A stretch of 64,000 nucleotides of DNA from Rossellomorea aquimaris (GCF_000935355.1 NZ_JXZC01000003.1:423126-487125); one strand, 5' to 3'. Shown: positions 52,752-61,247, counted from the first letter of the stretch. Notes: generated by a model not told the origin, from the letters alone. Numbers and translations are program-made.

Positions 52752-53324
52752 TTGAACCAAGCATTGCTCGTAATTGATGCCCAGCAGGAATTAATTGAAG
52801 GAAATGAAGGGGAACAAGCTGTATTCCAAAAGGAGAGGCTGATTGAAAACATTAACCAGGTCATCCGTAAGGCAACCGAAATGGGTGCTCATCTTGTCTT
52901 TATACGAGATAAGGATGTCGGGGGCGGGGAAGGTGATGGCTTCCAGGTTCACAGGGACATTCATGTTCCGGACAATAGCGTTGTGTATGATAAATTAGCG
53001 ACCAATTCGTTTTATGGTACGCCATTATTAAGCTTTCTAAAAGAAAAAGAGGTTGAACATGTCGTCATCATGGGCTGCCAAACGGAATATTGTATCGACA
53101 CCGCCGTTCGTTATGCAACGGTTAATGGACTGGACGTAACCCTGGTGGCAGATGGTCACTCGACGAAGGATTCATCCGTGTTAAAAGCTGAACAAATTAT
53201 CCAGCACCACAACAAGGCTTTGTATGGTCATTATAATGTGGATCATTTCTCCGACGTCAGACAATCTGATGAAGAGTTGTTTCAGCCCAAACATGATTTT
53301 TATCGGGAGAAATACGGAATGTAG
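52752..53324 (+). CDS. Isochorismatase-family cysteine hydrolase
   Basis: The 190-residue protein begins with ALLVIDAQQELIEGNEG (catalytic Asp in the DxQ motif). It has the catalytic lysine region (VYDKLATNSFYGT) and the nucleophilic cysteine in VIMGCQTEYCIDTAVRYA. These enzymes hydrolyse amides such as nicotinamide, N-carbamoylsarcosine or isochorismate. The variable loop does not reveal the substrate. TTG 52752 lies after AAAGGGG. It is a single gene. Confidence 0.87.
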   Translation: MNQALLVIDAQQELIEGNEGEQAVFQKERLIENINQVIRKATEMGAHLVFIRDKDVGGGEGDGFQVHRDIHVPDNSVVYDKLATNSFYGTPLLSFLKEKEVEHVVIMGCQTEYCIDTAVRYATVNGLDVTLVADGHSTKDSSVLKAEQIIQHHNKALYGHYNVDHFSDVRQSDEELFQPKHDFYREKYGM

Positions 53325-53333
53325 TATAGAAGA

Positions 53334-53368
53334 GCTCATTTTGTCAGGTGTGATGAAATGAGCCTTTT
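53334..53368 (+). terminator. Terminator of the isochorismatase gene
   Basis: GCTCATTT pairs with AAATGAGC around TGTCAGGTGTGATG, followed by CTTTTAC. Confidence 0.65.
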
Positions 53369-53418
53369 ACTGTAACACAGTTATCTTTGTTCATGTAAGG
53401 CTAGGGGATGCAAGGAAC

Positions 53419-54243
53419 CTATCTCCCAACCTGACATACCGGACAAAAATACAATCGCCTCGAAGCAGCAACCGTCTTCTCAATTTCACTCCCACAAACA
53501 AAGCAAGATGCTTCTTCCCGATTGAATACCCAATGTCGATATTTTGAACGCTTCTCTCCTTTGGCTTTTAACTTCTCAACAAGCTCAAGATCGTTTGTAA
53601 TTCCACCAGTCCTATAGGATTGCTTCATCAAATGAATGATCGCTTCCGATGCTTTCCTCAATTGATCTTCCGTACAGTCAATCGGACGAAATGAAGGGTG
53701 GATACCTGCTGCAAACATGATCTCAGACCTCAAGTAATTCCCGATCCCGGCTACAAACCCTTGATCTAATAAAAGTATCGACCACTTTCGATTATAGAAT
53801 CGTTTTTCTTTCATTCTTTGAAGCAATTCATCCGCTGTTACTTTCTCACTCAAAATATCAGGGCCCACTTTTGAAACGAAAGGATGCTCAGGCACCTCCT
53901 CGTCACGGAGGACTTCAATATCGGATGCACTGTATAGAAGTGCCGACTTTTTTTCATTATGTAGAGCAAGCCTTAGCTGGCGGTTTGTTTTCGGATAGTT
54001 GTACAGGTTCCTTATATACCATTTTCCATAGAGCTGATTGTGGGAGTATATGGTGTAGCCATTGTCAAAGCGGATGAGCATGGCTTTTCCTTTCGTATCC
54101 ACTCTGGTCACGACCGATCCTTTTAAAAGGTCTTCGTAGTCTTCCAGATGCGGGAAGGCAAAGAACACATCTTGTACAGTTTTATTTTTTAGAGCGCTCT
54201 CTACTCCATCTGCAGCTCTTCTGATTTCGGGACCTTCTGGCAT
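53419..54243 (-). CDS. nei: Endonuclease VIII-like DNA glycosylase (Fpg/Nei family)
   Basis: The protein has about 274 residues with the catalytic N-terminus MPEGPEIRR (Pro2 nucleophile, Glu3), the H2TH helices around QGFVAGIGNYLRSEIMFAAG, and a zinc finger CFVCG...FCPVC. It removes oxidised pyrimidines and cuts the abasic site. The ATG at 54243 follows AAAGGAG; an ATG 36 bases upstream would bury the essential proline and was rejected. B. subtilis has only MutM/Fpg, so this second family member is an extra repair enzyme. It is a single gene. Confidence 0.9.
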   Translation of the reverse strand: MPEGPEIRRAADGVESALKNKTVQDVFFAFPHLEDYEDLLKGSVVTRVDTKGKAMLIRFDNGYTIYSHNQLYGKWYIRNLYNYPKTNRQLRLALHNEKKSALLYSASDIEVLRDEEVPEHPFVSKVGPDILSEKVTADELLQRMKEKRFYNRKWSILLLDQGFVAGIGNYLRSEIMFAAGIHPSFRPIDCTEDQLRKASEAIIHLMKQSYRTGGITNDLELVEKLKAKGEKRSKYRHWVFNREEASCFVCGSEIEKTVAASRRLYFCPVCQVGR

Positions 54244-54473
54244 GGCGGTTTCTCCTTTTTTAGTATAGTTGTACCCCATTAAATTCTATATGTAACATTC
54301 CAGGGGCTGGCCACTAGTCCTGGACGATTATCTTGGCACTATCATTCCCGATGATTGTTTTAGTTAAAGGAACCGGTAAAGGTGGTTCTGACCCATAAAA
54401 AGATAGATTTTCGTCCAAGCTATTTCATTCAAACGGAATATAGTGATGGTATCAGTGTGAAGGAGGTGATCAA

Positions 54474-54731
54474 ATGAATGACTTCTCTAGATGGTACTAT
54501 TGTTGTTTGGCTGCAGGTCTTGCCCTGTTAGGGTTCGGTGGAATCGGGTATGGCATCGGGGTCGCTGGTGGTTTTGGGCTTGAGGGAATTGCGAGACAGC
54601 CTGAAGCGGCAGAGGCGATTATGGAGTTTATGTTAATATACGTAGTATTTCCAGAATTAATCCTGGCAGGAATTCTTGCGTATGTATCTTTAAAGATACT
54701 TTATAAGGGGAAATGTCAAAATAATCAATAG
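54474..54731 (+). CDS. Orphan F0 c-subunit (AtpE)-like proteolipid
   Basis: This 85-residue two-helix protein has an ideal AAGGAGGTGATC ribosome site. Helix 1 has alternating glycines (GFGGIGYGIGVAGG), the loop is EGIARQPEA, identical to that of ATP synthase subunit c, and helix 2 carries a glutamate (VVFPELILAG). That glutamate is exactly 16 residues after RQPEA, the same register as the ion-binding Glu of B. subtilis AtpE. Extra features are a Cys pair near the N-terminus (YYCC) and a charged C-terminal tail. No other ATP synthase gene is nearby. It could swap into the rotor ring or form an independent assembly. Confidence 0.75.
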   Translation: MNDFSRWYYCCLAAGLALLGFGGIGYGIGVAGGFGLEGIARQPEAAEAIMEFMLIYVVFPELILAGILAYVSLKILYKGKCQNNQ

Positions 54732-54811
54732 TATGAAGCTTTTCGTATGTAGATGGACTCCTGAATGACCGGTAATAGAATGATTTAGAAGATCATCTCA
54801 TAAAGGAACGA

Positions 54812-54991
54812 GTGAATATAGGTAGCGATGTATTTAGGATATCACATTTGGGCATTTTGTTCTTTAAGGAATCCAACAATGAAAGTGAGATCCTATCTGT
54901 CGGATTGATCGTGATAGGGGGAATTGTCCTGAATCTTCAGAGTCAAGGTGGGACCAGGGAAAGATTCCTAGTCCCGACATTCTTTTCATGA
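54812..54991 (+). pseudogene. C-terminal fragment of an SMR-type exporter gene
   Basis: The frame from GTG 54812 to TGA 54991 contains LGILFFKESNNESEILSVGL followed by IVIGGIVLNLQSQGG. This matches the loop-3/helix-4 end of SMR proteins such as the intact copy at 40708 (LILFQESLSALKLFGLLCIM). Helices 1-3 with the functional glutamate are missing, and the last 15 residues run into a repeat-like hairpin. It is read as a decayed gene. Confidence 0.55.
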
Positions 54992-54993
54992 AA

Positions 54994-55013
54994 GGGACGG
55001 GGGAGCTGTCCCC
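54994..55013. repeat. Short copy of the dispersed repeat at the oxidoreductase stop
   Basis: GGGACGGGGGAGCTGTCCCC directly abuts the stop codon of the minus-strand gene at 55014. Confidence 0.7.
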
Positions 55014-55916
55014 TTACTCGATCATCCCTACAATTCTCTCACAAATCTCATGGGTTACCAGCGAATCCTCAATCGATGGGTCAGGCGTTGTGCCATTTTC
55101 CACACAACCTATGAAATGATCCACTAAATCATAAAAACCACGCTTATACAAAGTAGGCTCCCAATCACCAAATGAAGAAAAGCTGACTTCTTTATTATGA
55201 TAATGGGTCGTTTCAACGAGACTGTCGACGACATATTTATGATGACCTGCAGAGTACTCGATGATTTCCTCCGTCACACCTCCATCCCGGTTCATGATGC
55301 CGACAGCGGTACAGTCCTCACCGATCAATTGGATGACTAAATGGTGGAGCTTGTCTTCTTTTTTTTGATACTGAACCTTTACATCCAGAACATCGGTATC
55401 CATTAAGAATCGCAGAGTATCGACGACATGGATGAAATCTTCCACGACGAACCTTCTGGTGTAATCAGGTAAAGTGTATCTATTTTTTTGCATAAGTAGG
55501 AAGCTCGGTTTCCCATGTTCTTTAAGCTCTTTCACTTTTGGTATGAAACGTCTGTTAAAACCAACCATGGCGATTTTGCCCTTTTCTTTTGCAAGCTGGA
55601 CGATTCTTTCGGTTTCGTGAAAGTTCAAGGAAATCGGCTTGTCTATGTAAACGTCGATGCCACTCTGTAGTAGTTTTTCCGATATTTCAAAGTGTGCTTC
55701 CGTTGCAGTACTTATAAATGCTGCGTCTATATTGGATGCAATCAGTTCCTCCACCGTCTGTACCTTTTCCGGGATCCGATATTTATCTGCCAGAGCATTC
55801 AGGCTTTCAGCATTCCTCGTGCAAAGCACCAACTCTATTCCTTCTTTTTCAGAGAGAACTGGAAGGTAGGCTTTCTTGGCTATATCTCCTAATCCGATAA
55901 GTCCGATTTTCATCAT
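55014..55916 (-). CDS. Gfo/Idh/MocA-family oxidoreductase
   Basis: The protein has about 301 residues with a Rossmann domain (MMKIGLIGLGDIAKKAYLPV, then CTRNAESLNALADKY) and the family EKP-like motif as VYIDKPISLNFHE. A C-terminal alpha/beta domain contains VVEDFIHVVDTLRFLM with the catalytic-region His. Such enzymes oxidise or reduce sugars, inositols or related compounds with NAD(P). The ATG at 55916 follows GGGGTG; the frame opens further upstream but without a ribosome site. No sugar-related neighbours are present, so the substrate is open. Confidence 0.82.
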   Translation of the reverse strand: MMKIGLIGLGDIAKKAYLPVLSEKEGIELVLCTRNAESLNALADKYRIPEKVQTVEELIASNIDAAFISTATEAHFEISEKLLQSGIDVYIDKPISLNFHETERIVQLAKEKGKIAMVGFNRRFIPKVKELKEHGKPSFLLMQKNRYTLPDYTRRFVVEDFIHVVDTLRFLMDTDVLDVKVQYQKKEDKLHHLVIQLIGEDCTAVGIMNRDGGVTEEIIEYSAGHHKYVVDSLVETTHYHNKEVSFSSFGDWEPTLYKRGFYDLVDHFIGCVENGTTPDPSIEDSLVTHEICERIVGMIE

Positions 55917-56070
55917 TTTCACCCCGTTGATTATTTTGTAGCTTTCTTTCATTATATTAATCTCTATTGATATATCAAATGTAAGGCTTGTAAGAATGCA
56001 GAGGTGACTCTAAAAATAACGCAAAAAACGAACGATATATACATAAATAAAAATATTATTCGTATTTTTG

Positions 56071-56099
56071 TTGTATATTCATTTCGGGTCTGTTATAGT
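56071..56099 (+). promoter_or_regulatory. SigA promoter of the riboswitch transcript
   Basis: TTGTAT (56071-56076) and TATAGT (56094-56099) are 17 bases apart, about 28 bases before the aptamer. Confidence 0.7.
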
Positions 56100-56126
56100 A
56101 GCACAGTACTGATTTTACATATCGTT

Positions 56127-56197
56127 ACTCGTATATCCTCGGTAATATGGTCTGAGTGTTTCTACCTGGTTCCCATTATAAGAACTAGACTACGAGT
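56127..56197 (+). ncRNA. Purine riboswitch aptamer, guanine type
   Basis: P1 is ACTCGTA / TACGAGT (7 bp). The core is TATCC-CTCGG-TAATATGGT-CTGAG-TGTTTCTACC, then P3 TGGTTC / GAACTA and GACTACG. The AATATGG loop and GTTTCTACC junction are the conserved purine-aptamer blocks. The base equivalent to position 74 is C (in GACTACG), which specifies guanine or hypoxanthine, not adenine. Loop 3 (CCATTATAA) is slightly longer than in the xpt aptamer. The expression platform includes the terminator at 56282. Confidence 0.9.
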
Positions 56198-56281
56198 TGA
56201 AGTATTATTCGGTTTTACGCCTTTTTTGACGTAGCCACTTTGTGATGGACATCCCGTTCGTCACCTATACTTTGACTTCGA

Positions 56282-56330
56282 AGGTCTGGAAAGTAGAAAC
56301 CACTCTACATGTTCTGGATCTTTTTCTTTT
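56282..56330 (+). terminator. Riboswitch expression-platform terminator
   Basis: AGGTCTGGAA pairs with TTCTGGATCT (with G-U pairs) around an inner GTAGA/TCTAC stem, followed by TTTTCTTTT. It lies between the guanine aptamer and the lipoprotein gene, so purine binding should reduce expression. Confidence 0.7.
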
Positions 56331-56384
56331 GGCCGAAACAACGAGATATCAACATCAGGAAAAAACGTAAAAGGAGAGATTGTG

Positions 56385-57254
56385 ATGAAAAAGAAACTAA
56401 CATTATTTGCATTATTATCGGTATTAGCATTATCCGTATTTACTGGCTGTAGTTCGACTTCAAAGACTGCAGCGAAGCAAGAAAAGGCAAAGAGACCGAT
56501 TATGATTCAAGGTCCAATGCCAATTGAAGCTGAAAAGTTTGCGGGTAAATTGGAAAATGTGAAAGAAGAAAAATCGGGTTCATTTGTTTTTTATTTAGGA
56601 ACGCTTGATAACTATCCTGTCATCGTCGCCAAAACAGGAAAAGGTATGGAAAACACGGCAGCGGCTACTGCGGTAGCCATTGAGAAATACGATCCAATCG
56701 CCATCATCAACCAAGGAACATCAGGTGGACATGACCCTGATCTACACGTATTTGATATCGTATTAGGGGAAAGAACCGTAAACCTCGGTTCATTAAAAAC
56801 AGCAGATAAAGCAGATAATGAGGGAATTGATCCAACCATCTGGAAGCCAATGGACTTAATGGCTTCTGAAGGCAGTGCGGGTGAAGACCCAAATGCTGAG
56901 AAGATCCGTTATTACGATGGAGACGAAGACTTACTTGAAGCTGCCAAAGCAGTGAAGGATACCTACACCAATGGGAAAATCGTCGAGGGTACCATCGGAT
57001 CTGCAGACGTGTGGAATAATGAAGTGGACCGCATCCAGTGGTTCCATGAGAAATACGGTACTTCTGTTGAAGAAATGGAAGGGGCTGCAGCAGCACAGAT
57101 TGCCGGTGCATATGATGTAGCGTTCCTGGGAATCCGTGTACTGTCCAATAACAAGACAAACGGTGGGGCATACAACCCGGAAACCGCATCAGCGAATCAG
57201 GAATATGTCTATGAAGTGGTTAAGGAGTATATTTCCACTATGGAAAATAAATAA
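56385..57254 (+). CDS. Exported lipoprotein of the nucleoside phosphorylase/nucleosidase superfamily
   Basis: The protein has about 289 residues: a lipoprotein signal peptide with lipobox SVFTGC, a short linker (SSTSKTAAKQEKAKRP), then a PNP/UDP-type fold resembling MTA/SAH nucleosidase. Markers are VAKTGKGMENTAAATAVAIE, IINQGTSGGHD, ERTVNLGS, and EEMEGAAAAQIAGAYDVAFL, with the ME-GA substrate motif (Glu binding the ribose). It would cleave purine nucleosides outside the membrane so that free bases can be imported. ATG 56385 is eight bases from AAGGAG. Control by a guanine riboswitch strongly supports a purine-scavenging role. Confidence 0.85.
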   Translation: MKKKLTLFALLSVLALSVFTGCSSTSKTAAKQEKAKRPIMIQGPMPIEAEKFAGKLENVKEEKSGSFVFYLGTLDNYPVIVAKTGKGMENTAAATAVAIEKYDPIAIINQGTSGGHDPDLHVFDIVLGERTVNLGSLKTADKADNEGIDPTIWKPMDLMASEGSAGEDPNAEKIRYYDGDEDLLEAAKAVKDTYTNGKIVEGTIGSADVWNNEVDRIQWFHEKYGTSVEEMEGAAAAQIAGAYDVAFLGIRVLSNNKTNGGAYNPETASANQEYVYEVVKEYISTMENK

Positions 57255-57263
57255 TGTTGAGAA

Positions 57264-57317
57264 GCCTGACCCCGGTGCATGAATGCGTTATTATGCACCG
57301 GGGTTCAGGTCTTTTTT
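57264..57317 (+). terminator. CCTGACCCC-type hairpin ending the lipoprotein gene
   Basis: CCTGACCCCGGTGCAT pairs with ATGCACCGGGGTTCAGG around GAATGCGTTATT, followed by TCTTTTTT. Confidence 0.9.
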
Positions 57318-57365
57318 ATGTTACAATGTTCTAATGCGTCACAACATTTTTAGCATCACACGGAG

Positions 57366-58304
57366 ATGATCATTATAGAAACGAAAAACTATTACTATAT
57401 TTATTCATGGGAAGCGAATGAAGAATCCTTATGCGCATTGGAAAGAAGGGCGTTATTTGGAAAAAGCTCTGAATCTGGTATTCTGGAAAGCTCAGTGAAA
57501 ATAGATCCCAGTAGAAGTCCTTTTATTAGAGAACGGCTTGAAATGATATGCGAGGGAAAAAGTTTTGAAGATCTACTCGTAGAAATAGAAAAATTAGAAG
57601 CACTGGATGGATTCAAAGTAGTATATGTACAAAATCCAGATTTCGAAAGAGTGGGCTTTAAGAAACTGCGTAGGATTGAGAAGGAAGTGGGCATGCACCT
57701 GAAAGGGGAAGCCGAGTTGGTGGATCCGGTCATTTGGTTCGGGGTCATGCAGACGAACGATCGTTGGGTATTTGGAAAGTATATGAAAAATGAAGCGGTT
57801 TGGTTACATCACGTGAAGAAGCCCCATAGCTATTCGACGGCACTAAGCACGCGTGTTGCAAGGGCGGTCGTGAACATTGCTTCTCCAAATCCTGATGGGA
57901 TCAAGATGATCGATCCTTGTTGCGGAATCGGGACTGTACTTGTAGAGGCGTTGTCCATGGGAATCGATATAGTCGGTAGTGACCGCAATCCTTTGATCCT
58001 CGATGGAGTAAAAGAGAATATCGCTCATTTTGGTTTTGAAGGGGAAGTCTCGTTAAAGGATATTAATGACGTAAAGGACAGCTATGATGTGGCAGTGATT
58101 GACCTTCCCTACAATCTTTGTTCAGTGATTACAGATGATGAGCAGCTTGACATGCTTCGCAGTGCGAGAAGATTTGCAACGAAGGTCGTGATCGTGACGT
58201 TGGAAGATGTGGATGCCAATGTTGAAAGAGCGGGATTCCAGATTGTGGACCGTTGTGAAGTGAGCAAGGGGAGATTTGTACGGCAGATATTGGTATGTGA
58301 GTGA
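57366..58304 (+). CDS. TRM11-like RNA/DNA methyltransferase
   Basis: The 312-residue protein has an N-terminal region of about 160 residues of THUMP-like character. Its C-terminal Rossmann SAM domain has MIDPCCGIGTVLVEAL (motif I), IVGSDRNPLI (acidic ribose contact) and the catalytic motif IV as DLPYNLCS. This matches the UPF0020/TRM11 family that makes N2-methylguanosine-type modifications in RNA. A (D/N)PPY variant with leucine (DLPY) is normal here. ATG 57366 follows CGGAG closely, so a slightly different start is possible. It is a single gene. Confidence 0.82.
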   Translation: MIIIETKNYYYIYSWEANEESLCALERRALFGKSSESGILESSVKIDPSRSPFIRERLEMICEGKSFEDLLVEIEKLEALDGFKVVYVQNPDFERVGFKKLRRIEKEVGMHLKGEAELVDPVIWFGVMQTNDRWVFGKYMKNEAVWLHHVKKPHSYSTALSTRVARAVVNIASPNPDGIKMIDPCCGIGTVLVEALSMGIDIVGSDRNPLILDGVKENIAHFGFEGEVSLKDINDVKDSYDVAVIDLPYNLCSVITDDEQLDMLRSARRFATKVVIVTLEDVDANVERAGFQIVDRCEVSKGRFVRQILVCE

Positions 58305-58451
58305 TGAGTGTGTAGACAGATTTCTGCCGCATTCCTTTCAAGCTCCATGATATTCACTCCAATATCAAATTCTTGATAAGAAAGCCTTTCGGTACAGGGC
58401 GGATATGGGTGATTAATATTTTTATCTTCCTGAGAAGCGGGAATATATCCC

Positions 58452-58493
58452 AATCAAAAAGAGACCCGGATCACCCCGGGTCTCTTTTTGATT
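58452..58493. terminator. Bidirectional terminator between convergent genes
   Basis: AATCAAAAAGAGACCCGG pairs with CCGGGTCTCTTTTTGATT over ATCACC, serving both the methyltransferase and the small membrane gene. Confidence 0.92.
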
Positions 58494-58707
58494 AACATTT
58501 TCTGTGTAGTTTTGCCTGTACAACCTTAAAGATGATGCATAGTGCAAAAATCACAATAGCAATCACTGCAATTGTACTGGTAATCGGAGTGACCACTGCT
58601 AAAATACCAGTAATCGCCGCCGGTAAACCACTAAACAGAGTTACTCCCAATAGTGCAAATCCTGCTAGGATACCTGCCAGTAATAAAAGAATAAAACGAT
58701 CTAACAT
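58492..58707 (-). CDS. Small two-helix membrane protein
   Basis: The protein has about 71 residues, starting MLDRFILLLLAGILAGFALL at 58707 behind AAAGGGGGG. Two hydrophobic helices are separated by a short GLPAAITG turn, and the second (ITSTIAVIAIVIFALCIIF) runs into a basic tail KVVQAKLHRKC. I do not recognise a family. Strong ribosome site and its own terminator support a real gene. The function is unknown. Confidence 0.7.
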   Translation of the reverse strand: MLDRFILLLLAGILAGFALLGVTLFSGLPAAITGILAVVTPITSTIAVIAIVIFALCIIFKVVQAKLHRKC

Positions 58708-58983
58708 TTTGTTCCCCCCTTTCAGCACATTATATGTACAAGCTGAAACAACAGTGAGGGTTTATGAAAAATGTGTTTATGACATGGTGGATCCAACTAC
58801 TTTCATAATGGAATGACCAAACTATACAAGGATGTACAAACTCAAGGATCCCTTTCAGGCACTTCCAAGTACCTATCCCACAAAAAAGTACCTACTTTTC
58901 AAGCTTTATTTCGTGGTTCATACTATATTCATGTTCTTCTCGGGGAGCATTCTATTTTATATAAAGTAAAGGAGAGTGTAGGT

Positions 58984-59817
58984 ATGAACGTCAAATCTAT
59001 CACTTTAAATAATCATATAAAAATGCCCGAAGTAGGGTACGGAGTTTTCCGGGTAGAGGATGGTCCAGAATTAGAAAGGGCTGTGCAAACTGCTATCAAG
59101 TTGGGGTACCGTAGTATCGATACAGCCGCCATCTATGGAAATGAAGAGAGTGTCGGGAAAGGCATCAATAAAGCGATTGAAGCTGGAAATGTGTCCCGGG
59201 AGGAATTATTTGTCACTTCGAAGGTTTGGAATAATGGCCTTTCCTATGATGAAACGATCGCGGCTTACGAAGAAAGCTTAGAGAAAATGGGACTTGATTA
59301 TCTCGATCTTTATTTGATTCACTGGCCTGGAAAAGAGAAGTACATGGAGTCTTGGAAAGCTCTTGAATCCCTTTATAAAGATGGACGGATCAAAGCGATC
59401 GGTGTAAGTAACTTCCAGGTTCATCACTTGGAACATTTACTCGAGGAAGCTGAAATCACTCCTGTGGTTAACCAGATCGAATTCCATCCCAAGCTGATTC
59501 AAACGGAAGTGAGGGATTTTTGCCGTAAGCACAATATCCAAGTTGAAGCCTGGTCTCCACTTATGAATGCAGAGCTTCTAAACAATGAAATCATCCAAGG
59601 AATTGCCAAATCTCATAAAAAATCAGCTGCGCAGGTGATTCTTCGGTGGGATCTTCAACATGGAGTCATCACCATTCCTAAGTCCATGACGGAGTACAGA
59701 ATTCAAGAAAACATTTCTTTATATGATTTTGAATTAACGACTGAACAAATGGATCAATTAGATGCATTAAATGAAGATTTCCGCAGTGGCCCAGACCCTG
59801 ATGAGTTTGATTTTTAA
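58984..59817 (+). CDS. yvgN: Aldo/keto reductase, YvgN-like glyoxal reductase
   Basis: The protein has about 277 residues; length and sequence pattern match YvgN of B. subtilis. The catalytic tetrad is visible: Asp and Tyr in SIDTAAIYGNEE, Lys in FVTSKVWN, His in LYLIHWPGK. The NADPH-binding end is TIPKSMTEYRIQENI. It reduces methylglyoxal and other aldehydes with NADPH in the cytoplasm. ATG 58984 has GGAGAGTG upstream, so the long frame from 58813 is not used. It is a single gene with a terminator. Confidence 0.9.
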   Translation: MNVKSITLNNHIKMPEVGYGVFRVEDGPELERAVQTAIKLGYRSIDTAAIYGNEESVGKGINKAIEAGNVSREELFVTSKVWNNGLSYDETIAAYEESLEKMGLDYLDLYLIHWPGKEKYMESWKALESLYKDGRIKAIGVSNFQVHHLEHLLEEAEITPVVNQIEFHPKLIQTEVRDFCRKHNIQVEAWSPLMNAELLNNEIIQGIAKSHKKSAAQVILRWDLQHGVITIPKSMTEYRIQENISLYDFELTTEQMDQLDALNEDFRSGPDPDEFDF

Positions 59818-59831
59818 TGAGTGAATAGTAC

Positions 59832-59875
59832 AAAAGAGGATGACCTGAAGAAAATTTTTGGGCCATCCTCTTTAT
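59832..59875 (+). terminator. Terminator of the aldo/keto reductase gene
   Basis: AAAGAGGATG pairs with CATCCTCTTT around ACCTGAAGAAAATTTTTGGGC, followed by ATTTTAT. Confidence 0.8.
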
Positions 59876-60052
59876 TTTATCTGCAGTTATTCGAGAGACA
59901 TTTTGTCATTTAGAAGAATTCCTTTGAAACCTCTCTAAAAAATCCCCCAAACAAGAATATTTTTCTAATCTAAAAAAATAATATAACCAATTGTAAACGT
60001 GAAGCAATCATCTTGAATCCAGCAATATCAAGGGTTTGAGCGTTTGTGAACT

Positions 60053-60136
60053 CGTGACAAATTCTCCCTTATGACATTTGTCATATCCAGCATATGACAC
60101 CTACTACTAACACGGTGATTTCGCTTATCTTATAAT
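60053..60136 (+). promoter_or_regulatory. Putative DesR-type operator and promoter of the desaturase
   Basis: TATGACATTTGTCATA at 60070-60085 is an inverted repeat of ATGACA, flanked by GTGACA (60054) and ATGACA (60094). TATAAT at 60131-60136 is a good -10 with a poor -35 match 17 bases upstream. A weak -35 with an upstream repeat site is expected for a DesR-activated, cold-induced promoter. Confidence 0.55.
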
Positions 60137-60169
60137 AAATTCAACGCCTTAAATGAAGGGAATTATGAC

Positions 60170-61201
60170 ATGACAAATATAAAAACGTTGAAAAAAGAAG
60201 TTGCTCCTTATGAAAAGTCAACCACAAAAGAAAGTGTATGGCAGATGGTCAATACGCTGGTGCCGTTCTTTCTATTATGGTTTCTTGCGTATCAAAGCCT
60301 TTCCGTATCGTACTGGCTCGCACTCGTTCCAATCGTGATCGCTGCAGGGTTCTTAACGCGAATCTTCATCATCTTTCATGATTGTACACATTTCTCATTC
60401 TTTAAAAGCCGCCGTGCGAACCGAATCGTCGGAACCGCTATGGGTGTGCTGACGCTATTCCCGTTCGATCAGTGGGGACATGACCATGCCGTCCATCACG
60501 CGACAAGCGGGAATCTGGATAAGCGTGGGACAGGTGACATCTGGACGCTGACGATTGATGAATATTTAGCAGCACCTCTTAAGATTCGTTTGGCGTATCG
60601 ATTTTACCGCAATCCGTTCGTTATGTTCGTTTTAGGACCGATTTATGTATTCCTTCTGAAAAATAGATTCAACCGTAAAAATGCACGTAAGAAAGAACGT
60701 AATAACACGTATTTAGTGAACGTGATCATCGCGGCCCTTATCGCACTTCTATGTGTGACACTGGGATGGCAGGAATTCCTGCTGGTACAGGGATCCATCT
60801 TCATGGTTTCAGGATCGATCGGAATTTGGTTGTTTTACGTACAGCATACGTTTGAAGACTCGTATTTCGAAGAAGACAAAGAATGGCAATATGTGCTTGC
60901 GGCTGTTGAAGGAAGCTCATTCTATAAGCTTCCAAAGATCATGCAGTTCCTTACGGGGAATATCGGCTATCACCATATTCACCATCTAAGCCCGAGAGTA
61001 CCGAACTACAGACTTGAAGAAGCTCATAAAAACTCAGAGCCATTACAAAAAGTACCAACCATCTCACTTTTAACAAGCTTAAAGTCATTACGTTTCAAGC
61101 TTTGGGATGAAGATAATAAGACGTTTGTAAGCTTTAGAGGCATCAAGTCTCTGGATAAGTCAAAATCAAGAATTTCAACTGAAGCCAAACCTGAATTATA
61201 A
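60170..61201 (+). CDS. des: Membrane fatty-acid desaturase
   Basis: The 343-residue protein has four to six membrane helices and the three histidine boxes that bind the di-iron centre: HDCTH (in IIFHDCTHFSFF), HDHAVHH and HHIHH (in GYHHIHHLSP). It introduces double bonds in membrane lipids, as B. subtilis Des (delta-5 desaturase) does on cold shock. The promoter region has DesR-like repeats. The neighbouring response-regulator gene is DesR-like but defective, and no DesK gene is in the window. A terminator follows at 61210. Confidence 0.92.
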   Translation: MTNIKTLKKEVAPYEKSTTKESVWQMVNTLVPFFLLWFLAYQSLSVSYWLALVPIVIAAGFLTRIFIIFHDCTHFSFFKSRRANRIVGTAMGVLTLFPFDQWGHDHAVHHATSGNLDKRGTGDIWTLTIDEYLAAPLKIRLAYRFYRNPFVMFVLGPIYVFLLKNRFNRKNARKKERNNTYLVNVIIAALIALLCVTLGWQEFLLVQGSIFMVSGSIGIWLFYVQHTFEDSYFEEDKEWQYVLAAVEGSSFYKLPKIMQFLTGNIGYHHIHHLSPRVPNYRLEEAHKNSEPLQKVPTISLLTSLKSLRFKLWDEDNKTFVSFRGIKSLDKSKSRISTEAKPEL

Positions 61202-61209
61202 ACCTGACC

Positions 61210-61247
61210 GACTCTCCTTATGACCGATTCATATAAGGGGAGTCTTT
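61210..61247 (+). terminator. Terminator of the desaturase gene
   Basis: GACTCTCCTTAT pairs with ATAAGGGGAGTC around GACCGATTCAT, followed by TTTACTT. Confidence 0.75.

Noticed and set aside
56004..56234. Protein-coding ORF of 76 codons
   Set aside because: It lies across the promoter and guanine aptamer, has no ribosome site, and its sequence is explained by the riboswitch.
58813..58983. N-terminal extension of the aldo/keto reductase
   Set aside because: Family members begin near the ATG at 58984, which has its own ribosome site; the upstream residues show no similarity to the family.
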